Below, in pieces: positions 1 to 6,205 of a DNA stretch of 6,622 nt. The notes under the pieces are model-generated. The model saw only the letters and a list, made by a program, of their open reading frames with translations. It was not told the origin of the DNA and did no database searches. The position numbers and the translations under genes are program-made. The DNA is taken from the NCBI GenBank assembly GCA_013698495.1, contig JACCUV010000112.1:1-6622 (forward strand), read 5' to 3'. Positions within the stretch are counted from its first letter, which is position 1. Each line of letters starts with the position of its first letter. Source of the DNA: Chloroflexia bacterium. Lineage in GTDB: Bacteria > Chloroflexota > Chloroflexia > Thermomicrobiales > UBA6265.

Positions 1-222
1 CATCACCGTCGCCGTCGGCGTGGTCGCGGGGGTGTTGGTGGGCGTGTTCGTAGGTGTATGAGTCGGTGTCGATGTCGGGGTGGCTGTTGGGGTCAGGGTG
101 AAAGTGGGAGTCACACACTCCGCGGGCTGGGCGATGGTAACCGGCGACGTTCCGGCCACGCCAACCAGCATGACCAGCAGGCCGATCGCCAAAAAGTACC
201 GTCGATATGGGGCGCCAGACAT
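1..222 (-). CDS. Secreted Thr/Pro-repeat protein, N-terminal part (runs off the left edge)
   Basis: The frame reads down from an ATG at 222-220 through 74 codons with no stop, so the 3' end lies outside the window. A GGGAG ribosome binding site sits 9 nt upstream of the ATG. Residues 1-9 are basic and polar and carry an Arg pair (YRRYFL, residues 6-11). Residues 10-25 form a hydrophobic core, and a likely signal-peptidase site follows Thr-Ile-Ala at 29-31. This indicates export; the RRxFL pattern resembles a twin-arginine signal but is not a full match. From about residue 38 the chain becomes a low-complexity run of Thr-Pro-Thr-x units, as in the flexible linkers or stalks of many Chloroflexota surface proteins. 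The functional domain, if any, is off-window, so no function can be given. The gene has its own promoter at 309-336 and lies downstream of, and in the same direction as, the isomerase gene. Confidence 0.8.
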   Translation of the reverse strand, partial: MSGAPYRRYFLAIGLLVMLVGVAGTSPVTIAQPAECVTPTFTLTPTATPTSTPTHTPTNTPTNTPATTPTATVM

Positions 223-308
223 GGGCCAATGCTCCCGTCGTGCGACTGACAGCTTCAAGGGACCCGGGGCGACATGTTGCAGTGCTGACTCATACGGAGT
301 CTACCTGA

Positions 309-336
309 ACTATATGCCGCGCGCGCGCAATGTCAA
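309..336 (-). promoter_or_regulatory. Sigma70-type promoter of the secreted-protein gene
   Basis: On the minus strand a perfect -35 hexamer TTGACA (336-331) is followed after 16 bp by TATAGT (314-309), which matches the -10 consensus at 5 of 6 positions. Transcription would start near 302, leaving an untranslated leader of about 80 nt before the ATG at 222. The spacer is almost entirely alternating G and C, which is unusual for a promoter spacer. Confidence 0.65.
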
Positions 337-425
337 TGTGGCGAATTTCATTTCAGGAGCGAGGGCAGTTTGTTCGGCGATCTGGCCCAGGGTTGATTCG
401 GCGAGATTTTTGAAGTGGGCACGAA

Positions 426-469
426 AGAATCCTCCATCGTCGGAATGACAACCGCGATCCAGGATGACA
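426..469. repeat. Half-copy of the GGAATGACA intergenic repeat
   Basis: Positions 426-450 match the right arm of the palindromic element downstream of treY (6287-6311) at 23 of 25 bases. A second short word, GGATGACA (462-469), follows, just as GGATGACA (6347-6354) follows the other copy. No matching left arm is seen upstream, so this copy is partial. It occupies the gap between the isomerase stop and the secreted-protein promoter. The rest of this 309-bp gap (223-531) holds only the promoter and two TTCGGCGA words (373-380 and 397-404) of unknown meaning. Confidence 0.7.
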
Positions 470-531
470 TCAGGAATTCAGGTTGGCCGTACCTCGTCTG
501 CTCACCAGCACCGCAACCACTGACGCGTGGT

Positions 532-1140
532 CTAGCCGACCCGGGAGGCACGAGTGATGATGACGTGGGGTTCGAGCGACTGGCCGTTCGCGTGCTGGAC
601 GTGGATCGTGCGCACGACGTCCATGCCGTCGACGACCTGTCCGAAGGCGGCGAAGCCTTGGCCGTCCGGATTGCGCATGCCGCCGAAGTCGAGTTCCTGT
701 TGATCGTTAACGCAGATAAAGAAATCCGAAACAGCGCTGTCTGGCGTGAGCCGGGCCATCGAGATCGTGCCGTCGCGGTGGTGCAGTCCGGTTTCGCTTG
801 TGCGTTCGAGGGCTATCGGTGGGCGCTGCTCGGCGGAGCGGTCGGGATCGATCCCGCCCTGGATAACCTCGATCGCGATTGTGTCGTTGGGGAGGTTGGC
901 GCGGTCTGCGTCAGGATCGATGCCGGCCCCGATCGCTTCCGTCTTGAGGTGGGAATTGGACTGGTTGTCGAGGCGGACGGTGCGGTGAAACTTGCCGCCA
1001 TCGTAGAACCCGCCATCGATGTAGAAGAGGAAGTTGGCGACTGTTCGCGGGGCGTGGGCGGCATCGAGGCGCATGGCGATCCTGCCAAAGGCGGTTTCAA
1101 CCACGATATCGACGGATTGGTCGTTGGTGTGGTTGGTCAC
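532..1140 (-). CDS. Cyclophilin-type peptidylprolyl isomerase (202 aa)
   Basis: It catalyses cis-trans isomerisation of peptidyl-proline bonds to help proteins fold. With no signal peptide or membrane segment it is probably cytoplasmic. The cyclophilin fold shows in order: the first strand with FGRI (18-21), the helix APRTVANFL (30-38), FHR (51-53) with the catalytic Arg53, IQGG (93-96), GTISMAR (124-130), SDFFI (138-142), LDFGG (150-154) and FAAFGQVVDGMDVV (163-176). SDFFI replaces the more usual SQFFI. The start is GTG at 1140-1138, chosen because AGGAG lies 6-7 nt upstream; an ATG 40 codons further upstream has no such site and would add an unconserved extension. Between Arg53 and IQGG the protein is about 23 residues longer than I expect for the family, because a segment looks duplicated (see the repeat at 841-957). 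The stop is TAG at 534-532. Confidence 0.9.
   Translation of the reverse strand: MTNHTNDQSVDIVVETAFGRIAMRLDAAHAPRTVANFLFYIDGGFYDGGKFHRTVRLDNQSNSHLKTEAIGAGIDPDADRANLPNDTIAIEVIQGGIDPDRSAEQRPPIALERTSETGLHHRDGTISMARLTPDSAVSDFFICVNDQQELDFGGMRNPDGQGFAAFGQVVDGMDVVRTIHVQHANGQSLEPHVIITRASRVG
841..957 (-). repeat. Degenerate internal duplication within the isomerase
   Basis: Residues 62-77 and 85-100 of the isomerase align without gaps at an offset of 23 residues. Both begin with Asn, share E, I and G at the same positions, and end in Gly-Ile-Asp-Pro-Asp. I count 8 identities in 16 plus conservative changes (Leu/Ile, Ala/Val). Only the second copy keeps the cyclophilin QGG signature; the first reads GAG. 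The DNA copies have diverged, so the event is not recent. Confidence 0.6.
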
Positions 1141-1514
1141 GTTGTGTCTCCTGATTGGTTTGGTTGGCCGGAAATCATTGCCAGCGAGTATCCATTGATT
1201 TTTCAACTCGTCGAGTTCGCCAAGGCCAGGTTGAGTTTCCCAAATCGTGCGGGAGGGCATGCGCGAGCAGCGAAGACGTCTACGGCGAAGTCCCTGTGCT
1301 CGCTAGCCCTCCCCTGCGAGTTCACCATTTTATCCACACGGCCGTTAAGTGAACGGCTGCCACCCGAGGAACTGACTTCGGAGCAACGAAGCATTCGACT
1401 TTTTCGGTGTTGGCGCGGTTTGGGGTTGGCAATGCGTTCGTTAAGGCAAGCACGGTACGCATCGTTCGTTGTTGGCGCCGCAAGTGCGGTCTGCGCAGAA
1501 GGAGTCAAGGCCTC
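1141..1514. other. Divergent intergenic region, no gene recognised
   Basis: This 374-bp stretch separates the leftward isomerase from the rightward capsid cassette and should hold promoters for both, but I find no convincing -35/-10 pair on either strand. It contains several small dyads: AACTCG-T-CGAGTT at 1205-1217, GCCGTT-aagtg-AACGGC at 1341-1357, and CCGCA-AG-TGCGG at 1478-1489, just before the ribosome binding site of the next gene. A perfect DnaA-box word, TTATCCACA, occurs once at 1330-1338. The word CGTTCGTT occurs at 1435-1442 and 1463-1470, and GTTGGCGC at 1409-1416 and 1471-1478. Open frames crossing the region have no family signature or good start. Confidence 0.5.
1148..1152 (-). 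promoter_or_regulatory. Ribosome binding site that fixes the isomerase start
   Basis: On the minus strand AGGAG is followed by ACACAAC and then GTG at 1140. This fixes translation at the GTG rather than at the in-frame ATG at 1260. Confidence 0.75.
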
Positions 1515-1892
1515 ATGACCGGTTTCATCGATCCCCTCGAAATGAACAGCGCCGAAGCAGAAGAGCCGGCCGAGTCTGACGTTGACCCGGCGGGGCAGGA
1601 CACGCTGGATCGGGTGCGCGAACTGGTGCTGCGAGCGCATCCCGAGGTTGCGCCGGAATTGGTGCGCGGCGAGTCGCTCAGCGAGTTGTTGGCCAGTGTC
1701 GAACCGGCGCAACAGGCCTATGCCGACCTGGCGGCCCGGCTCCACGTCGACTCACCCGTAACTGCTGCGCAGCCCACCATCCAGGCGCCAGCCGGGGGAT
1801 TTGGACCGGCGCCAATGGACCTCGACCGCATCCCGACGGCGGAGAAGTTGCGACGCGGAATCAGGGACCGGACCAGCCAGCCGCTTCGCTGA
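1515..1892 (+). CDS. Small acidic protein upstream of the capsid gene, scaffold-like (125 aa)
   Basis: The start is ATG 1515, preceded by AAGGAG with 10 nt spacing; the next in-frame ATG (1542) has no such site. The protein has an acidic, probably disordered N-terminus (residues about 9-28), a predicted helical middle (about 29-76) containing LRAHPEVAPELVRGESLSEL and LLASVEP, then a Pro/Ala/Gly-rich linker (about 80-100), and a basic tail with EKLRRGIRDR. I do not recognise a named family. Its size, helix-plus-linker design, charged tail and position directly before a capsid gene fit a phage scaffolding or capsid-assembly protein, and that is inference. If the capsid is a domesticated shell, it could instead be a cargo or adaptor. 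It is probably cotranscribed with the capsid gene, 173 nt downstream, up to the terminator at 2981-3014. Confidence 0.6.
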   Translation: MTGFIDPLEMNSAEAEEPAESDVDPAGQDTLDRVRELVLRAHPEVAPELVRGESLSELLASVEPAQQAYADLAARLHVDSPVTAAQPTIQAPAGGFGPAPMDLDRIPTAEKLRRGIRDRTSQPLR

Positions 1893-1933
1893 TCGGAGTG
1901 GCTCTCGTACGACATCTTGCTGGCACAAGACCA

Positions 1934-2026
1934 GCCACTACCAGTTGCGGGTGTCGCATCTGTTGGCCGGCACGGTCCCTCATTCCTCGGGACGGCCACT
2001 ACCAAATGTGGCTGGCGCAACTCCTG
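1934..2026 (+). repeat. Two degenerate 32-bp direct repeats between the scaffold-like and capsid genes
   Basis: Copies at 1934-1965 and 1995-2026 (offset 61 bp) agree at 24 of 32 positions, with the first ten bases, GCCACTACCA, identical. Read from the CAC codon, they give HYQLRVSHLL and HYQMWLAQLL, and most differences are silent or conservative. This suggests descent from coding sequence. The two copies now lie in different frames, so no intact gene is present. The gap also holds a small hairpin, GTCCC (1975-1979) with GGGAC (1989-1993). Confidence 0.5.
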
Positions 2027-2065
2027 CCGCTTCCAGTTTCGAGTGAACTCTGAGGAGAACTCCCC

Positions 2066-2956
2066 ATGGCCATGACCCAGGTTGAAGCCGCCAAACTTTC
2101 CAACGATATGCTGATTCGTGGCGTGATCGAAACGATCGTCAAGGATTCGGCGATTCTCAGGTTCCTCCCGTTCATGGACGTGACCGGCACATCGGTACGC
2201 TACACCCGCGAGGCGACGATGCCGGCGGCCGCGTTCCATGCCGTCGGCGACACCTGGGTCGAGGCGACGCCGACCTTCACCAGTCACACCGCCAACCTCG
2301 CGATTCTTGGCGGTGACGCCGATGTCGACAATTACCTGCAAGCGACCTACGCCGACACCAACGACATCGAGGCGGAAGTCATCGCCAACCGAGCCAAGGC
2401 GATCGCCCACAAGTTCAGTGAGAGTTTCATCGTCGGCGACACCGGGGTCGACGCCGACAGCTTCAACGGTATCCGCACACTCGCTCCCGCCGGCCAAACC
2501 CTCGCCGCGGGAACCAACGGCGCGGCGATCGACCTCCAGAAGCTCGACGAGTTGATCGACCTGATCAAACCAGGGAAACCGGAGGCTCTGCTGCTCTCAC
2601 GCCGCACCCGGCGTCAACTCAAGCACCTGCGGCGCACGACCGGCCCGATCCTCGAATCGACGGTCAGCCAGTTCGGGGAGCAGGTCGAGACCTACGAGGG
2701 GATTCCGATCGTGGTCGACGACTTCATGCCGGACAACGAGGTCCAGGGCACGTCCGGCGCCGTGTGCTCCAGCGTCTATGCCCTCAAGTTCGGGATGTCG
2801 AGCGGGTTGATGGGCTTGCAGCACGGCGGGATCACCGTGGAGACCGTGGGCGAATTGGAAACCAAGGATGCGACGCGGCGCCGGCTCAAGTGGTATACGG
2901 GCCTGGCGTTGATGTCCGAACTCGGCGTGGCGCGGCTCCAGGGGATCACCGCCTGA
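2066..2956 (+). CDS. Phage-type HK97-fold major capsid protein (296 aa)
   Basis: This is the shell-forming protein of a tailed-phage-type capsid, and many copies would assemble into an icosahedral shell. The start is ATG 2066, with GAGGAG 8 nt upstream. The order of parts fits the fold: an N-terminal segment with AKLSNDMLIRGVIETIV (9-25), an E-loop-like region with YTREATMPAAAFHAVGDTW (46-64), GGDADVDNYLQ (82-92), a long spine-type helix (about 97-122), an FNGIRTL strand (133-139), an A-domain-like middle with a basic stretch (SRRTRRQLKHLRR), and a C-terminal segment with ETKDATRRRLKWYTGLAL and ending in ARLQGI. I recognise this as a family common in phages and prophages, from memory rather than from a search. 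It has no fused protease domain. It follows the scaffold-like gene and ends 24 bp before a strong terminator. Encapsulins share the fold and a similar length, so a domesticated shell is the main alternative to a prophage remnant. Confidence 0.82.
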   Translation: MAMTQVEAAKLSNDMLIRGVIETIVKDSAILRFLPFMDVTGTSVRYTREATMPAAAFHAVGDTWVEATPTFTSHTANLAILGGDADVDNYLQATYADTNDIEAEVIANRAKAIAHKFSESFIVGDTGVDADSFNGIRTLAPAGQTLAAGTNGAAIDLQKLDELIDLIKPGKPEALLLSRRTRRQLKHLRRTTGPILESTVSQFGEQVETYEGIPIVVDDFMPDNEVQGTSGAVCSSVYALKFGMSSGLMGLQHGGITVETVGELETKDATRRRLKWYTGLALMSELGVARLQGITA

Positions 2957-2980
2957 TCGAAAACATGGATGTATGTAGGA

Positions 2981-3014
2981 CAGGGACCGCACGCGTTGTG
3001 CGGCCCCTGTTTTT
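2981..3014 (+). terminator. Rho-independent terminator of the capsid cassette
   Basis: The stem CAGGG-a-CCGCAC pairs with GTGCGG-c-CCCTG around a 5-nt loop (GCGTT) and is followed at once by five T residues (3010-3014). It lies 24 bp after the capsid stop codon and separates the cassette from treY. Confidence 0.93.
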
Positions 3015-3044
3015 CGAGTGGCGGAAAAGGCAGGGTGGAGCAAG

Positions 3045-3101
3045 GGGCGGACGACCCTATGCCATGATTTGCCACGTGTTTCCCACGACCGGGGTCCGCC
3101 C
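3045..3101. repeat. Inverted repeat upstream of treY, possible operator
   Basis: GGGCGGAC (3045-3052) is repeated in inverse as GTCCGCCC (3094-3101), with 41 bp between the arms. The right arm overlaps the place where a -35 element for the putative treY promoter would lie. A CACGTG palindrome sits between the arms (3073-3078). A regulatory role is inference; the arms could also pair by chance in GC-rich DNA. Confidence 0.3.
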
Positions 3102-3116
3102 ATTCCGCAGGCGCGG

Positions 3117-3122
3117 TATGAT
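3117..3122 (+). promoter_or_regulatory. Putative -10 element of the treY promoter
   Basis: TATGAT matches the -10 consensus at 5 of 6 positions and lies downstream of the cassette terminator. It would start transcription near 3129, about 35 nt before the chosen TTG start at 3164. No good -35 hexamer stands 16-18 bp upstream, so the call is weak unless an activator is used. Confidence 0.35.
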
Positions 3123-3152
3123 CGACGTTGACAGTATCGCCACTGCCCTGCT

Positions 3153-3156
3153 GGAG
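3153..3156 (+). promoter_or_regulatory. Ribosome binding site that supports a TTG start for treY
   Basis: GGAG is followed after 7 nt by TTG at 3164. The other upstream candidate, TTG 3128, has no such site and would lie at the predicted transcription start. Confidence 0.55.
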
Positions 3157-3163
3157 TTCCCTT

Positions 3164-6100
3164 TTGCGTTTATCACCCATTGCCATTTCCCCGGTTGCCG
3201 CGCTCGTCCGCGAGGTTGTGGACGATTGCCGCGCCAAACCGGCGCCGCGCGCGACCTACCGCCTGCAGTTCAACCACACGTTCACTTTCCGGGACGCCGC
3301 CTCGATCGTGCCCTACCTCGCCGACCTGGGTATCAGCCACGTCTACGCCTCGCCCATCTTCAAGGCAGCGAAGGGCTCGATGCACGGCTACGACGTCGTC
3401 GACTACGGGTTGCTCAACCCGGAAATCGGGACTCGCGAGCAGTTCGACGCCTTCGTCGAGATGCTCCACGCCCACGACCTGCGCCTGATCCTCGATTTCG
3501 TGCCCAACCACATGGGGATCGATGGCGGGGCCAATGCGTGGTGGCAGGATGTGATCGAAAACGGCCAGATGTCGCGCTACGCCGAGCACTTTGACATCGA
3601 CTGGACCCCGCTCAAACTCGAATTGCGAGACAAGGTGTTGTTGCCGTTCCTTGGCGGGCAGTATGGCGAGGTCCTGGAGCGCGGTGAGCTGAAGCTCGCC
3701 TGCGAAGATGGCGGGTTTCTGGTGCGCTCGTGGGAAACACCATTTCCGCTCGATCCGCGCACCTACCCGTTTATTCTGCGCCTGGCGCAACCGGCGGTCG
3801 ACGCCACGCTGGAGGACGACGAACTCGATCGCCTCGAATTCGAGAGCATCATCACCGCGCTCGAGCGATTGCCCGCGCCGGACGATCCCGAACCGGCGGA
3901 GGATGCGATCGAGGTCCGGCATCGCGAGCAAGTGGTGGCGCGACATCGGTTGGCGGCGCTGTGGGAGCGCTCGGCGACGGTGCGTGAGGCCATCGCTGAG
4001 GTCGTCACCGAGCTGAACGGGACTCCCGGCGATCCGCGCTCGTTCGACCGCCTCGACCAGTTGCTGAACCTGCAACCGTTCCGGCTTTCATTCTGGCGAG
4101 TGGCGGCCGAGGAAATCAATTACCGGCGCTTTTTCGCGATCAACACGCTGGCCGCGATTCGCCAGGAGGAACCGGTCGTCTTCGAGGAAACTCACCGCTT
4201 GCTCCTTTCGCTGCTCGCGGCGGGTGCGGTCGATGGAGTGCGGATCGATCATCCCGACGGGTTGTGGGACCCGGCCGGGTATTTCCGCGATCTGCAACGA
4301 GCTTACATTCGCGAGTTGATTCGGGTCAGGATCGCGCCAGAAAGCGACGAGGCGTGGGCGGCGACGCAACTGGAAATCGACGTCGCGATCGATGCCGAGC
4401 TGGACACGATCGCCGAAGTGGATCGTCGTTGGCCGCTGTATGTCGTGGGTGAGAAGATTCTCGAGCACGGCGAGGATCTGCCCGCCGATTGGGCTGTGGC
4501 CGGAACCGTTGGCTACGAATTCGCGCAGGCGGCCACTGGTCTGCTCGTCGACGCCGAGGCGCGGGCCTTGTTCGACCGCATCTACGGGCGATTCACGGGG
4601 GACAAGATTCGCTTCCCCGAACTCGCGTATGAGATGAAACAACAGATGATGCGCGAGGCGTTCCCGAGCGAGGTCAACGTCCTGACCAATGTCCTGAACC
4701 GCATTTCGGAGCGGGATCGACACTCGCGCGACTTCACGATCAATAATTTACGGGCCGCGCTGCGCGAAATCATCTCCTGCTTTTCCGTCTATCGCACCTA
4801 CACGACCTGCGATGAGCTGGGCGTGACGGAACGGGACCAGAAGTACATCCAGGCGGCGGTGGCGCAGGCGAAGAAGCGCAATCGCGTGCTCGATCCGACC
4901 GTGTTCGACTTCGTGCAGACGGTTCTGATGTTGCACGCCACTGACAACCCGCGGGAGCGCCTGGACCGGCGGTGCGACTTTGCGATGACGCTGCAGCAAC
5001 TCTCGGGACCGGTGATGGCGAAGGGGCTGGAGGACACCGCCTTCTACCGCTACAACCGGTTGACCTCGCTGAACGAAGTGGGGGGCGATCCGAGCCGTTT
5101 CGGCGTCAGCGTCGAGGAGTTCCACCGCCAGAACCGGGCGCGAGGTCGAGCCTGGCCGCTAGCAATGCTGACCTCCTCGACGCACGACACCAAGCGTTCG
5201 GAGGATGTGCGGGCCCGGATCAGCGTCCTCAGCGAAGTTCCGACCGAGTGGCGAGCGGCCCTGAATCGGTGGAGTCGGCTCAACCGCAAGCTCAAGGTCA
5301 AGATCGATGGCGCGTTGGCGCCGAACCGGGTCGACGAGTACGTGATCTACCAAACACTGGCCGGGACATGGCCGGTCGATGGGTTGGCGGCGCCGGATCG
5401 CGCGGTGTACACGCTGCGCATCCAGGAATACATCGTGAAGGTCGCGCGCGAGGCGAGCCGGTTCACAAACTGGGTGAACCCGAACGACGATTATGAGACC
5501 GCGCTGACCGACTTCGTGGCCAGGATGCTGAATCAGCGACGCTCGCGGGCGTTCCTTGCCGATTTTGCGGCGTTCGCGGCGGGCATCGCCGATGGCGGAT
5601 TGGTCAACGCGCTGGCCCAGCAGGCGCTGAAGTTGACCTCGCCGGGTGTGCCGGATGTGTATCAGGGGACCGAATTTTGGGACGACAGCCTGGTCGATCC
5701 GGACAACCGGCGTCCAGTGGATTTCGAGGCGCGACGGCGAGGGCTGGCCGACGTTGGTGAGTCGCGGCTGGCCGACTTGTTCGCGGAGCGGCGCGATGGC
5801 CGGATCAAGCTGGCGCTGACAGCCCGCTTGCTGGCCCTGAGACGATCTCAGGCGAAACTGTTTTCGGAGGGCGAGTACAACCCCGTGGCGGTGGAGGGTC
5901 CAGCGGCGGCGCACGTTGTCTCCTTTTTACGGCGTTCCCCTGAGGTGACCTTGTTGGTGGTCGTATCGCGCCTGATCGCGAAACAGGCGGGGCAGCATGG
6001 CTTGGCAGTGGACGACCCCGAGACATGGCGCGGGACGACGATTGCGTTGCCTGAGAATGGCGGCGAACGATCGTGGTCGAACGTACTGGACGACTCAGAT

Positions 6101-6205
6101 GAGATCATCGCCACCGACGGCGTGTTCGAAGTTGGCGACCTGTTCCGGGCGATGCCGATGGCGGTGCTCGTTTCGGTTTGCGACACGGGCGACGAGGCGC
6201 CTTAA
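3164..6205 (+). CDS. treY: Maltooligosyl trehalose synthase (GH13, 1013 aa)
   Basis: TreY converts the reducing-end glucose of maltooligosaccharides into a trehalosyl unit, the first step of the TreY-TreZ route from glycogen or starch to trehalose in the cytoplasm. Motifs in order: TYRLQFN (31-37), LGISHVYASP, HGYDV, region I LDFVPNH with Asp111, EINYRRFF, region II VRIDHPDG with the probable nucleophile Asp362, region III VVGEKIL with the probable acid Glu430, WAVAGTVGYEF, region IV STHDTKRSEDVRAR with Asp675, TNWVNPNDDYE, and the family-specific PGVPDVYQGTEFWD through LVDPDNRRP (from 827). All three catalytic acids are present. No ATG lies near the N-terminus; TTG 3164 is chosen for its GGAG site and its distance from the putative promoter. 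At 1013 residues it is longer than characterised enzymes of about 720-775, with no obvious fused domain. The TAA stop lies within a palindromic element. treZ follows 180 bp downstream. Confidence 0.95.
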   Translation: MRLSPIAISPVAALVREVVDDCRAKPAPRATYRLQFNHTFTFRDAASIVPYLADLGISHVYASPIFKAAKGSMHGYDVVDYGLLNPEIGTREQFDAFVEMLHAHDLRLILDFVPNHMGIDGGANAWWQDVIENGQMSRYAEHFDIDWTPLKLELRDKVLLPFLGGQYGEVLERGELKLACEDGGFLVRSWETPFPLDPRTYPFILRLAQPAVDATLEDDELDRLEFESIITALERLPAPDDPEPAEDAIEVRHREQVVARHRLAALWERSATVREAIAEVVTELNGTPGDPRSFDRLDQLLNLQPFRLSFWRVAAEEINYRRFFAINTLAAIRQEEPVVFEETHRLLLSLLAAGAVDGVRIDHPDGLWDPAGYFRDLQRAYIRELIRVRIAPESDEAWAATQLEIDVAIDAELDTIAEVDRRWPLYVVGEKILEHGEDLPADWAVAGTVGYEFAQAATGLLVDAEARALFDRIYGRFTGDKIRFPELAYEMKQQMMREAFPSEVNVLTNVLNRISERDRHSRDFTINNLRAALREIISCFSVYRTYTTCDELGVTERDQKYIQAAVAQAKKRNRVLDPTVFDFVQTVLMLHATDNPRERLDRRCDFAMTLQQLSGPVMAKGLEDTAFYRYNRLTSLNEVGGDPSRFGVSVEEFHRQNRARGRAWPLAMLTSSTHDTKRSEDVRARISVLSEVPTEWRAALNRWSRLNRKLKVKIDGALAPNRVDEYVIYQTLAGTWPVDGLAAPDRAVYTLRIQEYIVKVAREASRFTNWVNPNDDYETALTDFVARMLNQRRSRAFLADFAAFAAGIADGGLVNALAQQALKLTSPGVPDVYQGTEFWDDSLVDPDNRRPVDFEARRRGLADVGESRLADLFAERRDGRIKLALTARLLALRRSQAKLFSEGEYNPVAVEGPAAAHVVSFLRRSPEVTLLVVVSRLIAKQAGQHGLAVDDPETWRGTTIALPENGGERSWSNVLDDSDEIIATDGVFEVGDLFRAMPMAVLVSVCDTGDEAP

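Noticed and set aside
8..110. The GT-rich repetitive tract read as a CRISPR array or tandem noncoding repeat
   Set aside because: It is explained by codons for Thr-Pro-Thr-x repeats in the leftward secreted-protein gene; units are short and irregular, with no spacer structure.
316..477. A start-less minus-strand stretch ending at the stop in the -10 hexamer, with a protein-like peptide containing LAESTLGQIAEQTALAPE
   Set aside because: It has no start codon or ribosome binding site, contains the repeat half-copy, and no family is recognised. It could be a gene-end remnant, but the sequence alone does not support that.
1330..1338. A perfect DnaA box (TTATCCACA) as evidence of a replication origin
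   Set aside because: Only one copy is present, with no AT-rich unwinding region, no cluster and no dnaA/dnaN neighbours. A single 9-mer can occur by chance.
415..1518. A 367-codon plus-strand open frame opposite the isomerase gene
   Set aside because: It is antisense to a well-supported cyclophilin, has no family signature and no ribosome binding site. Long antisense frames are common in GC-rich DNA.
1718..2497. A 259-codon minus-strand open frame opposite the capsid gene
   Set aside because: It crosses the scaffold and capsid genes in antisense with low-complexity Val/Gly/Asp/Arg content and no recognisable domain.
2066..2956. Calling the capsid protein an encapsulin outright
   Set aside because: The N-terminal segment and E-loop words resemble phage capsid proteins as I recall them, and no cargo gene of a known encapsulin type (ferritin-like, peroxidase) is next to it.
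2764..3594. A plus-strand open frame spanning the capsid end, the terminator and the treY start
   Set aside because: It runs through the terminator hairpin and out of frame with two recognised genes; the product is Arg-rich and shadow-like.
3173..4075. Long minus-strand frames within treY
   Set aside because: They are antisense to strongly conserved TreY motifs and have no signature of their own.
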